64,000 bases of DNA from Antedon mediterranea (Eukaryota; Echinodermata; Crinoidea; Comatulida; Antedonidae), in contig NC_092676.1 of NCBI RefSeq assembly GCF_964355755.1, positions 22,674,288 through 22,738,287 of the forward strand, read 5' to 3'. Below are positions 1-12,604 of the stretch, piece after piece. Numbering within the stretch: position 1 is the first letter of the stretch; each line of letters opens with the position of its first letter. The position numbers and the translations under genes are program-made. Under the pieces are notes generated by a model, which saw only the letters and a program-made list of their open reading frames with translations, did no database searches and was not told where the DNA came from.

Positions 1-3000
1 TTGCAATAATAACGAGTTTTACGATAAACGAGAAATCGTTTAAAAATAGTAGGCCTACTACAACAAGGGGTGCGAAATATAAGCTGCAGGTTCTCATCCC
101 TAGATCATGGTTTAATGTTACGATCATTCGTGAAAACACCTCACGATGAAAGAAATGTGCGCGCTTTACAATAGGCTAACGCCACAATGTTACAACATCA
201 TGCTATATTACTTTGTAACCATAAAGAATACTGAAGTAAATTTAAAACGTTGATAATGAAGAAAAGGAGAGTCAAGATAATAGGTTCAAAATAATGAGGT
301 CAGACTGGAATAAAGAAAAGAATAGTGGTAATGAATGCAACCATCCGAAAAACACTGAAAGAAGAAAGTATTTACTGCAGCTATAAGCCTAAACATACAA
401 CTACGTCTAATACAAAAGGAATAGCATCGTATTTTTGTAGGTTATCGTTGAAACTTATTTCATAAAACAAATCCTTTTTAAATAAAATTCTGCGTACGAA
501 TGCGATCCCCTGAAATAAATATTACTTGGGGACGGACATGAAAATTCTTCAGTAAAGAAAAAGAAAAACGAAAAGCGCATGCGTTTCCAGGGACGAGGTA
601 AATTGAAACTGGTAAAACGTTGGAAACCCGAGTTAATGGTAGGCCTACAATAGTTTAAAATGGTAAGGGTTTCTGTAATATTGACCGACGGAAAGACTAG
701 TAAATTACATTCGGAAGTAAGGGCTTGTAGGCCTACATTGTAACAGAATGATAATAATGTAACTTGTCAATCAATCAGTAGGCCTATAATTGAAAGACAC
801 TCGATGTTCAATAGGTCGACACTGAATAAATCGGGACTATCGATGATTGCAGCATATTTCTTTAGAATACTTTCTTGGCCTACTACACAGGCTCTTTGAG
901 GAAGATTTAACTGAGGTGTATGGCTAAAATATACGTGTTGAGTTTGACAGCAATCATTCTCAAACAAAAGACACATCAGACAAGTATCATAGGTCCGAAT
1001 ATGTATCATTTCCAACAAGGCCATCATGGCTGCAGTCGCGTGCTCAAATTTGAGTTGCCATGTTTGTGACCTGCATGTGACGTGTATTTTAAGACATACG
1101 CCTGAATCACATGATTTGCTATCACAATAGAACACGCCTAATGTTGAATGTTGTACCTCACATGTTTATGATTGAGGTACAACTTCCTCTTACCACGAGA
1201 TACTATATCCTGTACAAACAATGGTTGCACACGTGTGAATGCAATGTTATCGATGTAGTTTGAATACATAGCCTTAATTGCACACGTGTGAAATACAATA
1301 TAATGTTTTAGTTGTTATAACTACATATTTTAAGAATAGTTTTCAGTATTTACGCGTGGTGGAATGTTGAAATTCGCAGTAATCGTAATACCAACGCTGT
1401 TTGCTCAATAAATAACTTGAGTAAACAAATAAGTTAGCAATTTCAACACACACATAACTTTAACATTAAAAGGCAAAATCAGCCTTTTCGCTTTTAAAGC
1501 GTCCGGTTACTAAAATCAAGGTTTTTTCGCGCCTGCTTACATGGAAAAGCAAACATTTCCCTTTCCCTACACCGTGAGACACAAATAACGAAAAGAAGAC
1601 GTTTTAGTGGAACACCCCTACCGATCAATGAGACAGTCCACATTGTAATTAAAATATAGGCGTAATCGTTAGACAGATACTGCTTTCTTTGTTTAAAATA
1701 TATGGGCAAAATTGCAAAAAGTCACAAATTGTGAGATAAGATAATACGACGAAATAAGCATATCCGGTTTATAATTGATTATTGAGTGTACAGTAAGTAC
1801 CCTTGAAGGTCTGAATAATATCAGAAACTGAATAATTTAAGATAAAATAAAACAATGGTAGTATACTACGAGAGAGACGTTTCAATCTTATATTGACAAT
1901 TTACAAGAAATGTTCCAAGATTCTTGAAAATGATAAGCCTAGATCGAAACGTCGAATTCTTAATAATTTGTTTCGTTTATCGTTTAGGAGATAAATATAC
2001 CTCCCTGGAATAACAAGGCAATGATTTTTATAAATTCATGTATATTTTCAGATTGAGACAATGTAATAGTAATACGAGGGAGCCGAGTCGGTTTGTTATT
2101 TTATACCGAATTCTTAAATGCGTTGTTAAGGCTTTGGTATAGTTGTCTGGCCTGTTGATGTATGGATTACCACTTTAGACCATTATTTTTGAATGTAGGC
2201 TATACGATGATCTATTATATTTATAATGGATTTAACATTTTGTCGACGTGTTTTATAACAATACATAAATGATTTTGGATTTGGGAATACAAACCTAGTC
2301 TACCAGGGTATTTCATGACAATTGGCAATGTTTACTGGTAGGCTACATGCATTCCTAGCCAAGTGGGGCTATCATTTTATTAGAGGTCGGATACTATTTT
2401 TAAATTTATGGCACGCCAACTTTGTAAAAAGGTTTAATTAACGTGGCACATGACAAACAAAGGCAATGCCAACTGACAGGTCAAAAATTTGAAGAAAGAA
2501 TCCAAATATAATATCCTGTGGCCATATGCATATTTTCCTTAAAATATTAAGTAGTTCACTTAAAGCCAATATATATTTAGGTTTTCACTGTTTATTAAGT
2601 GTCCCTAGCCTAAACCTGTGTGTATGATACGACCTGTTCTACTGTGGTGAACTAACGAATACAGTACACCGTGGTTTTTAGGCTCCCATGAACAATTCCG
2701 AAACACTTCACCCAAAACAAGGGCAGCAAATTATTCAAGGTTATTGATATTAACAATGAAAAAGAAAGACCCATCATGGTGCACCGAATTTGGGAAAAAT
2801 GGCTCTAATACATATACAATCTATTACACTACATACATACAGTATTCGGAATACGGTTCATTACGAGATACGAGACTCATCTTATCACATGACAATTACG
2901 TAATTGCTCTGTTGCGAGTTTCATAATAGGCCTATTATTAACGAAAAATCGAAAGTCGATCGACAAGAAAAAAAATCTTTGATTCTCCGAAGTTATGAGG

Positions 3001-5948
3001 TTGTTTTTAAAATTGTATATAGGCCTATATCAGGTAAATTCTGACATCAATGCCCAAGCATTTTTGTCCTCCATGGTCACCCTATCGTACTTAAGTATGA
3101 AATCAGAAAATCGGAATTTGTTAATTAATTCCAAATGATAGTGACAACATAATTGAATGGTGCCGTTGTTGACAGCAAAGGTAATATCAAAATCTGAACA
3201 ATTATCTCTCGGGTGACGCACATTTTGAGAATCTAGTAGGCCTATAAATTATTCTGATTGTATCGCCTTATCCGTGCCCGACTTTCTTTCTAATTTCTAT
3301 GTTGTTGCTGAAACAGTTCTCTCGTTGGCGAGTGTTACCTTCATGACGTCATAATGTTAATGTAAACCTAACCCAAACCTACTTTTGTTACAACTATAAG
3401 TATACTAGACGAGATACAAAAAGTCCACATGCAAATTATTTCTGAACCCAGCAGAAACATATCTATTTCTTCAAGACTCTAATCTAATCGCCAAATCTAG
3501 AGACATTCAAAAAGGACAAAACGAAGAAGATAGATTCAATCTGCTTAATTTTATGACAGGTTGTAAATAGGTCAAGTCAATAGGCTTTATTTCCATTCGT
3601 TTGTGGTGTAATAAGGAGAACATCGATTGATCACGTGCAATATTGAAGAAATTGACTCGATCCACGATATTGGGTGGAGAAGACGGGGATGATGGGAATA
3701 TAAAGGCTACGGTACTATGTAACGTGCCGATGGGAATGGGTGACGTGGACACCTTGCATAAGCACATGTGATGGTACACTAGGGCGTAGGCCATACCACA
3801 GGAAGGAAGCCGGGGCCATCGTCCTAGACATCTATCTAATCTTCTGTCTGCATGCATACACGCCTATAACACTAGCTTTTAACTGTTCATAATTACAATT
3901 ATGCTTCCACATGGCTCAGGAAAACTCATTTATTAAGAAAATATAAAAATATAAATGACCTCATTAATTGACTGACCTAAGAGGTGTAACTCGTTGAATA
4001 CTAATGAGAATAAATAATACTATAATAAAATAGCGTGAAGATGAAATAAGCGAAGTTAAAGCCATCAGCGAGTGCATTATACTCGGGGGAAATAGTGAAC
4101 AAAGGGAAAAGCTTTAAACCAGAGATTGTGTACTCAGCAACCGGAAATATACATCTATACTCCTGGATCAACACCATGTCTTTGTTCCGCTTAAAATAAT
4201 ACAGTACAATACATCATGTAGCTTTTTCATTGCCTTAAAATCGCAAAAGCATGGTTATTGGAGTTATTTTTTAGTTTATTTCCTGCAACTTACAGAACAA
4301 CAAAAACAAGAAAAACTTCAAGAATAATTTTAAAAATATTTTTAATGTAAAATCGGACAAAATATATAAATAGAAAAGTAAAAAAAACTAAATTAATAAT
4401 TTAGGTATACGGTAATCTGTAAATAAATCTGATTTTAAGAATATTAGGCCTAAGTAAAAATATTTAAAAAAAGAAAAAAATAGACCTGCTTTAAATAGTA
4501 ATTGTAGTATCACGATTGGCAAAGCAACATTGGGAAACAAAAATTGGATAAATCTATCATTAATAAATAATTGAATTTTAACCTGCACATAAAACGATTT
4601 TGTAACAGATTTTCTGTAATGAACAATACATACACGAAGGAAGTAAAAATTAAACTGTTATGACGTATTTGCTTAGAAAGATAACGTATATAATGATATT
4701 TGTCACAGCGATTACTAAAAACGTATTTATCATTCGAATAAACAATCGAGTAGTTCTGCATATCTAAAATTTAATATGCTTAATTACAGATTCAGATAAC
4801 GCATCTGGACGTTTGATATAAAATTGTAATGACATATAAAATTATATATCAATGGAATGTATAAATAAATGCATCTGTCGGAATTATGGACTGTCAAACT
4901 GGAAGGTATTCGGCATTATGTTAATAAAGAATACAATAAATAACCTAAACCTTCACGGCATGCACCGGTGATTTCCAAAAAGTATTTCAAACCACACATT
5001 CTTTTATCAATAACAATACAATCAGACCAGGGTACTCAGTGTTTTGACACTAGATGTGCTTTATGCTAAGGCCGGTATTAAAACATTGCAACAGATCGTT
5101 AGCGTATGTACATTACTGTTTCATGAATTATGTTTGTATTAAATAAATATTTATGTGTGTAACGCATTGGATTGAATCAAGGATGTAATGAAGAACACTC
5201 TGACTTGTATACGTCTTGTTGTAGTACCGAAACTATCAAGATAATTACCAATGCTAAACATATACAATTCAATAATCAATATTCAAGTAATTCCAATATA
5301 TTCACGGCTCCGTTCCCCCAAAATTAAAGGGCTAGTAAATACAGTAAAACCCCTAAGTGTACTAAGCCTATTAAAAGCATACTCGTTATTTATTGGGGTC
5401 AAATCATCAAGAATAACCCCTATCTAGCTTTGCGTCGACCCCACCCATCTTACTATCTTTGTCAAACGTGTATTTTTCCACATCTGACGAAAACTAGCGA
5501 CGATTGCGAAATAAAGTGACAATCTGTTCGCTGCGGAGGAGCACGTGACTAAACCATGATGCCCATCCCAGTTGTACGCAAAGTAGTTGCAGATTGAATA
5601 ACTTTCGAGCATTTTTTACATTTTTTCTTCTGATTCATAAACAAAATTTAACAAAAACACCACCGTAAATATACGTAAAATTCCGTTTAAACAATACAGG
5701 CTTTGTTTCATGAAGAATCGTAACGTTTCCGTTAATGTTATGATAAACAGTTTACCAAAAAAAAAACACTCATTATTATAAAAACTCCAAAGCACACGGG
5801 AATAAAATGATCATTATTCTACGATAGATAAGCATATGTAAGCCTAATTCAACGTGAATTAATGAAGTTAATTATACAGAATATACAAAAAAGTTCACGT
5901 GTTGTAAAATACGCTACATTTAACAATTATTATAAGAGTAACGCTTAC
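1..5948. other. Non-coding stretch, probably intron 1 of the START-domain gene
   Basis: No convincing coding exon was found on either strand. The stretch lies downstream (minus strand) of the splice donor that ends the START-domain exon, so at least part of it is probably that gene's first intron. Remaining START exons were looked for by their conserved Trp-Asp and Asn-Arg-Asp motifs and were not seen, so they probably lie beyond the left edge. The word TAGGCCTA occurs repeatedly here (around 50, 640, 728, 779, 2937, 3018 and 3236). Short ORFs in this stretch are AT-rich and lack splice or codon support. Confidence 0.5.
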
Positions 5949-6350
5949 CTTGATTATAGGCATTCCATTCTTTTCTGATTTATCCGTTCGCTTAAAACAA
6001 GACAATCCCTTGTGTTTGTTTTTCATTTTTTCCCAGCCCTCTTCATTTGAATCAGCGTATGATAACAATTTTTCGAAATCTTCTTCAACGAATGGGTTTT
6101 CTTTCGGAGCTTCTAATGGGTTCTCAGCCGGCGTTTCACTCGGCTTATCGTCCGCTGCGCCTTCTGCACCGGCAGCTTCACCGTCTGTTTTGCCCTCCTC
6201 TGGCTTTTCTTCCTCGGTTGCCTTAGCTTCTGTACTTTCTCCATTCTCAATGGGTTTGTCTGCCTCCTTTTGAACCTCTGGGGCAGGGGTAGATTCCTCT
6301 TTTTTTTCTTCTACTTCAACTTCAGCGGGCTTATTACTTTCGTCTGCCAT
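5949..6350 (-). CDS. START-domain lipid-transfer protein, STARD10/PCTP-like, first coding exon only
   Basis: The exon opens with ATG at 6348-6350 and encodes 134 residues. It ends at a donor reading AAG|GTAAGC (intron starts at 5948), after which the frame turns into low-quality intronic sequence. Residues 1-85 are a Glu/Lys/Pro/Ala-rich acidic, probably disordered tail. Residues about 88-134 look like the beginning of a START domain: FVEEDF, then GWEKM, KGLSCFKR and a closing PIIK, matching the spacing of the Trp and the first beta strands in STARD10 and PCTP. START proteins carry single lipids between membranes; STARD10 moves phosphatidylcholine and phosphatidylethanolamine. That role is inferred from family resemblance only, because the lipid-binding part is missing here. 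Later exons should lie to the left, beyond an intron of at least 5.9 kb. Subfamily assignment is tentative. Confidence 0.55.
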
Positions 6351-6740
6351 GATTTCTTAGGGCGTGTACCGTGCAGTGAAGATTCCGAGAGCTTGTGCTT
6401 AATAGTGAAAACCTAATTGCAAATTCTGACACATGCGCAGTCTCATTAGCCAGGGCCGTCTATTTTTCGCAAGGGCTCGGCTTGCTTGCAAAATGTTCAA
6501 TCAATCCACTGCTTTCTTTACTGCACTGTATGTAGTATATCGTTCAGTACTATGTATCTACTGAAGGCGCATAAATGTATATAAATAATATAAACGAATC
6601 TATATATTATTCCTCAACACATGCGTGACTAAATATTCGTTGTATGAGCAATTAGAATTAATTAATTCATTAATAGGGTGTTGAATAAATAAAATGAACA
6701 GTGCAAGTGTGCGTGAACGTGGCTATGGAGAGGGCTTGTG

Positions 6741-6842
6741 GAAGGAGGGAGCGATAGGGGGAGGGGGAGGTGGGGTCCCGGACAGGGATGTTGGGGTCCC
6801 GGGGCAGGGGGATGGTGGTGTTCCGGGGCCGGGGATGGGATT
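6741..6842 (+). promoter_or_regulatory. G-run tract upstream of the START gene, possible G-quadruplex
   Basis: About 100 bases contain many runs of three to six G (GGGGGAGGGGGAGG, GGGGTCCCGGGGCAGGGGG). The tract lies about 400 bases upstream of the START-gene ATG and is strikingly GC-rich against AT-rich surroundings. The repeated GGGGTCCCGG unit can also fold as a hairpin. Whether it acts as a promoter element is inference. Confidence 0.4.
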
Positions 6843-8432
6843 AGTATTTCGTATACAATTACTTTATTAATAGTACTACTAATAGTAATTTTTTTTTAAT
6901 TTTGTGGGTTGGGGGAATGGAAGCTGGGCTTACGAATTTGGTTAGTAACATTCAATCTGGGCCTCCAACGTTAATAACAGGTATTTACAAGGTCAGTTTG
7001 CCCTCTTACTACAGCTCAGCTGGACACCCGCCCACTATGTGTGCTGTAACTAGGCTACCCCTGATTGGGCCACACACACCCTCCTTGTACCCCGCCAGCA
7101 ATTCTTGCACTAAAAGCTAGTTACTGTCACTTTTGATATAAAAGTCCCATATCATGTGTTTGTATACAAAAAAATCATAATTAAATTGAGAAATGTTGAA
7201 ATGTGGGGGAAAATGAATAGTGTAGGCCTATCATTATTAGCCTATGCGTGGTTATAACGCTAAACGTCTTGTAGCGCAACGTATTATTTATATTAAATTA
7301 TCCCCCGGGCCTGGAACCGCCTCTAAAACGTTCTATTCTAAAAATTATTTAAACAAATTTTAAATTAAATATTAGGCCTAGGCCTATATTTATTTTGGCT
7401 CCACCAATGATAGGCCTAATCATAATAATTATATTTATTATATCAATGACAAAATGTGCAAAAGTGGAGTACAGCAGCTCAGATTAGGTTGATTTGCGAC
7501 ACTTGCGTTTAAAGATTTCTAGGGTACAAATTTTAAGTAGGTAGGTCACCGTATTTGATACGTGAAAGTTAACATACTTTATAGGGTACCACTTAGTAGG
7601 CCTCAGAAGGTAAAACATAAGTAACAAAAGAAGAGTATTAATAATTTTATCATTAATAAATAACATGCGTGGGTGCAATGAAAACAGTTTAACCATAGTT
7701 TAAAATCGAAACATCAGAAAAGTAAAATTGAAACCGTCGTTTAAAGAATTCGGTAATAGCAATAACAACAAAAATCCTCCTAAAACCCTACTTCAACCCA
7801 AAATTTCGACATATTTTACTACCGTAAAGAAATTTATATCGTTACATTCCTCAAATTGATTCTTGCAAAAGGTCAACAGTTTGAAGCGAAACAAAACTTT
7901 TGTGTTGCCATGGTTATCGATAATTTATCACAAGACGTGAGCGGGAAGGTGGTGAAATTGGGCAGGTAGCAACCGTAGATCAATTTGCTGACCTCACACC
8001 TCGTGTTTGTTTGTTTTGATTTCTTTTACCAGTACAGGTACATGATTTACTTTTAAACGTACTTCTACCAAAAAGCACTACGCATGTGCAGTAATATTAT
8101 TTCTAACAGATGTTTAATGTAAATGCCTAAACTATCTAGACTGTAAGATATTAATATTTTATAAGGTTGATAATAATGACATCTGTTATACTGAAGTATT
8201 GTGGTAAACGTTAAAGTCATCATAATTATCACTGTACAGGTGTTTGGATTAGGACAAATTTCATAAATATTACCAGAATTCCAAAATTCAAAGGTAATAT
8301 AATCGGTCAAACACAGTAAAATTATTTTAATATTTTAACAAAAAACATGTACGGTCTAGTGTTATTGTACTATTAAAGCAGCACTCTTATACCAGAGGAA
8401 CAACACAGGTATTATCCCTCGATTGCATTTAA

Positions 8433-8443
8433 AGAGGGCGCTA
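8433..8443 (+). promoter_or_regulatory. CTCF-like core motif
   Basis: AGAGGGCGCTA matches the core of the bilaterian CTCF recognition sequence (AGRKGGCGC). The usual upstream CCA is absent. An identical 11-mer in the same orientation occurs at 38271-38281. Binding is not shown by sequence alone. Confidence 0.3.
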
Positions 8444-9979
8444 TTATGATTTTGCAAATCGAAAGCGCGGACCGGATGTGCGGACCGGATGTGCGCATAA
8501 AAATCCGCGTACTTTTTACGCACGTGTCTAATGCCAACTCACGCGTTTCATACTGTGTACTGTGTATACTGTGTCTACGATATTAAATGGTTTATAGTGT
8601 TAAACAGAGCATTATACAAAACTAATCTATTATTTCAACATAGGCCTACGGTAAGTCATAACTGTATGACTGAGTACCGTATCACTAGTAGCACGAGCAT
8701 AATCGATTCTGTTGGATCGCTTCCCATTCTTATGATCTAATAAAGACGCCGAAATGTTACTTCCTTTATAGACCGAATAACAATTTAAAGTATAATACGC
8801 GTATTCTATAATGATGATTTTGTTTTTGTAACTTTTGTTATTTGCAATTTCATACAATATACGTCTGTACTAGAAGGGGAAGAGGGTGGGGCTCATTTCG
8901 AATGCAAAGCCGCAATCGATAAAAAAGAAGCGTCCAATGCCAATAGGCAGTTAGGCATGGCCTAATATGTTATTCATGTCTTATTAAGTGCATTATAGGA
9001 TAATCAGAACAACATGTATATTAATGTTCCATAACATACATTAGTATAAATATGTCATAATAAATAAAGTCTTAAATATCACAATGGATTGATGTATGAT
9101 CGTGACCTTATCTTAAATTGATGTCAAAACGCACATAGCTTGCTTAGTTAATTGAATAAGGTATTGGAGCAGACAACACATCTCACAGGTTTTAATCAAT
9201 AACCGCCTTAGAGAGCAGTTAGTACTACACTCATAACTACGTCATCGCCTTCGTCATAGTGGAGGATGCCATTTACTGTCAGAAAAAGTAAAACTCATCA
9301 TAATCAAACCATCGTGATCATCATTAGGGGTAGTCCTACGTTAGGCTACCGTACGTACGGTATGGTTCTGCCTTTCAAAACACGAAAAAATACATTAAAT
9401 AGGTTTATTACAGTGATAATCCATTTATTATTAAATAAAAATGTGAAAACCACAACACATTAATTTGTTATGCTAAATCATGTTTTTCATACTTATTACA
9501 ATATTATAAAAAAGTATTGATATACAGTAATATTGTATCTCTATGGTAAATTCTATGGTTTCTTTACATAGGCCCTGGTACAAATAAAAGTGGTGTATGC
9601 CTATAAAAATTTTTTAAAGAAACTAAAGTTCAAATTCATATTTTTCATAATTTAAAGGAATATATTCATTAATTAAAGAAAATTGTTATAAACAATCATG
9701 GAGGAATAAATAATTAATCCACCCTATTTTTTTCCGACTCTGTTGAAGTTTCAGCCAATCAGAGCACGAAGATCTTTTTCGACTGTGTCGTCACGATTTA
9801 GGCAGACAATCAAAAGTACAAACTCAAGATCATGGATGGATGCTGAAAGTGTAATATGTTCTAATTTAATTGATTAATTGAAGAAAATCATTCTCTTAGG
9901 AATTATAAATGTCCAGCATGTATAGCCATTAAATTGTAAAGGTCACCAAGCAGTCATTCACTGCAAAATTCGGATAAAG

Positions 9980-10562
9980 GTAAGTTTATAACTAGGCCTC
10001 TGTCTAATTAATTTCAATTGGGGGCCTAAGCAGCAAGGGCCATAGACCCAGCCTGCATAGACCTGCCTGAGATGTTGTGAGCCTTGCGCTAATGTAGGAC
10101 CACTCTCTGCTAGTACAACCTCAAAGATTTGAAATTTATGACAGACTCCATCATTTGGTTGGGAGGGAAGAAGGGGTGTGCGAGTGGTTAGACGATTTTA
10201 TTGACAATACAATAATTGTAGCACCATTGTTTTTTCAATTGTTTTCAACAAAAGTATGCACACACTTTTTTTTCTTCTTTTTTGCCGGATTAAGTAAGTT
10301 TATTGTGACGGTTTGAGTTGTAGTGAAGTTTTCATCAACAAGGTCTAAATTTATTATTGTTAAATATCCTGTAATTGGCCATGACACTTGGATGTAGAAT
10401 TGAATTAAATAAAATAGACATGGTTTGATGTGACTATTTGATGGCAACATCTTGCTGCCTCATCCTTAGGATGGGATATAAAGCCATTGGTTTTGTATAG
10501 TTACATGCATGTTGAATTAAAGAACTTGGAGTGTGCTGATCTGGGTAGGCATTGCACTGCTG
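9980..10562 (+). other. Candidate 5' exons of an unrecognised plus-strand gene
   Basis: A consensus donor (AAAG|GTAAGT) follows 9979, downstream of a CCAAT box (GCCAATCAGAGC near 9755). A plausible acceptor (TTTTGTATAG) precedes 10501, and the short segment 10501-10562 ends at another good donor (CTG|GTGAGT). From ATG 10505 it reads MHVELKNLECADLGRHCTA. The ending DLGRHC resembles the beginning of AN1-type zinc fingers of the ZFAND1/2 kind, but I found no following exon with the required Cys/His pattern. A 58-base open frame can occur by chance, so this is only a lead. Confidence 0.2.
10286..10351 (-). pseudogene. Decayed partial copy of the 3' end of the 414-residue gene
   Basis: About 66 bases are closely similar to 12648-12725, the C-terminal part of the intact gene about 2.3 kb away on the same strand. 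In translation the shared block reads LDLVDENFTTTQTV against LDLVDKNFTTTQTV in the intact gene. Immediately after the block a short deletion of about nine bases plus substitutions changes the frame relative to the intact copy. No flanking part of the gene is recognisable. A remnant of a tandem duplication is the simplest reading; an alternative terminal exon is possible but less likely. Confidence 0.65.
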
Positions 10563-12604
10563 GTGAGTCCATATAGGGCCTAATCCAAATTTTATCAGAG
10601 TTAAGCATAAAGACGATTATAATTTACATTTACAGTAGGCTTACTGTGCTGGTTATAGGCCATATTGCAAGTCCTTGCATAACAACCATGCTACATTTTG
10701 GTAGTGATCAGACAACCATAAATCACACTATTTCGTGTTCACTGAGTTGTAGGCCTCTACAGTGAAATATTAGGCATTCATTTATTTTCATATTATTATC
10801 ATTAACACTGATCAGTCTCTGGAATGTTTTAAATCTCTCCAATAGAATTATTTGTTTATCCTTTTTTTATTATTTACACAAAGTAATATCTTTCATGCAT
10901 AAATGCATATTAACCTTGAAGTGATTCAATTAACCATATTAAATTACTTTGTAAGATGATATAACCATGGAGTAGCTCCATGATGCAACACATTTTATAT
11001 TGAAACCCAATAATGACATCAACATTAACAATGTAAATATTGACTATGTTATGTTAATTGATGTCCAAATTAATATTATTTAAACACTAACATACTGCTT
11101 GTCTATTATTACTTAACTTGGGTTAATCAGAAGATAAGAATAACAATAATATTGATAGATTATTTTAATAAGCAGCTGAGTGGTGATTGAGAGAGCTACA
11201 TACAATAGTATATAGTATTATGGCCGGAATTAATAGTTTTCCAATTAATTAGTATTACACTTGATCTGATTGGAGGCTGATTCAGAGAGGGGGAGGGGTA
11301 AGGAGGTAAATCAGGCACTCCCCTAAAATTTAATTAAAAAATAAAAGTTATTGTTACCCCTATTTCATAATTGGGTACAAGGGAGAACCTGATCTCGGGC
11401 TTTCTATATTTGGGAAATACAATGGTTTTTTTATTGGCAGATAAGATATTGGAGGAAAGGAAAGGGGGGTCAGTTAGAGGGTGGGATTTATGTAATTGTG
11501 ATGACAAGACAATAGTTACTGTATATGAATTTAGAAAAGAAGTAAATAATCATAGAAATAGTAAAAAAAAAAGACTTAATGTTTAAGTTTAGAAAAAAAA
11601 AACATCCCAAACTTAATATATAGGCACTTCTTCTAAATCATCTCTGAAATAGTGTTATTTATATTATTAGGTTAAAAACAAACAATTTCTATTGTTTGTA
11701 TACTATTACTACATTATAAAAATATACATTACTGAATTTAGTTTTAATATAATTAAGAAAACACATTTTACAATTTTTTACTAGCACACATAATAAGTAA
11801 TAATCACCAGATAACAAGTTTGGATTAATTATATAATTGCTTGTAAGATGAATTAAGAACGTTCTAATTTCTTACTGGAGAATCAATCTAAGGATAATTC
11901 CCTCTTTATTGTCATTTCAGCTCTTTCTTCTCATCAGCAACATTTATACATAAATCATCATCATCAGTAAATAATAAATAAAGTCGTATGTAATTTCCTC
12001 CTAAACAAAACATAGTTTTGGATTTAAAAATGTTCTTGTTATTTTTTAGTTTTTAAAGAATATTATATTTCTATTTCAGTTTCTGTTTACCTCAATTAGA
12101 AATTTAAATACATCATGTTAATCTCAAAGAGATGCCATCTCATTTATTGAGTATTTGTTTCATTTATATCTACTGTAACTTGTTCCTTATTTTTATATTT
12201 TCAATATCAATACTAATTAACATTCAGTTCAACTAAAGTATTATTTTGTTAATTTTAAAATTAAATACAAATTCTCTTTGAAAAAATAAATCTAATCTTG
12301 AGTTGTCACAAAAATATTTTTTTTGCATAGATTAATTAATTAAATTCATTGTAAAAATAAAGTTGTTTTTCTTCAGAGTATATCTTAATTTCTTTACAAA
12401 GTTTAAATTTATATAAATATCTTTTTACATACCAGAGTTAGTATATAAATACAGTAAATATTTTTCTTGTATCATAACAAATTCAATACAATACAATGCT
12501 TTTTTAATATATAGTAAATGCATTACATCTTTCAATGCATACTGTATATATAATATTCCATTATCAATACAGTAAATTGAATATCTTATTCAAATGCATA
12601 ATAT

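Larger units (their letters stand above)
6843..12604. other. Intergenic stretch between the START gene and the 414-residue gene
   Basis: No confirmed gene. It holds a CTCF-like site near 8433, a perfect 13-base tandem duplication (8467-8492), a CCAAT-containing stretch near 9750 followed by a candidate splice donor at 9980, a candidate short exon at 10501-10562, and a decayed fragment of the neighbouring gene near 10286-10351. Part of 11.3-12.6 kb is probably the 3' UTR of the minus-strand gene that ends at 12605. Several GC-richer patches (6900-7120, 11280-11340) look like old transposon remnants but could not be delimited. Confidence 0.4.

Noticed and set aside
767-1135. 122-residue minus-strand open frame
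   Set aside because: It begins at a GTG, not ATG, has no recognisable motif or splice support, and does not match the START domain expected on this strand.
3507-3857. 116-residue minus-strand open frame, considered as a further START exon
   Set aside because: Lacks the START motifs and has no fitting acceptor or phase.
5950-6273. Plus-strand open frame opposite the START exon
   Set aside because: Ser/Phe-rich mirror of the acidic Glu-rich coding strand; an antisense shadow.
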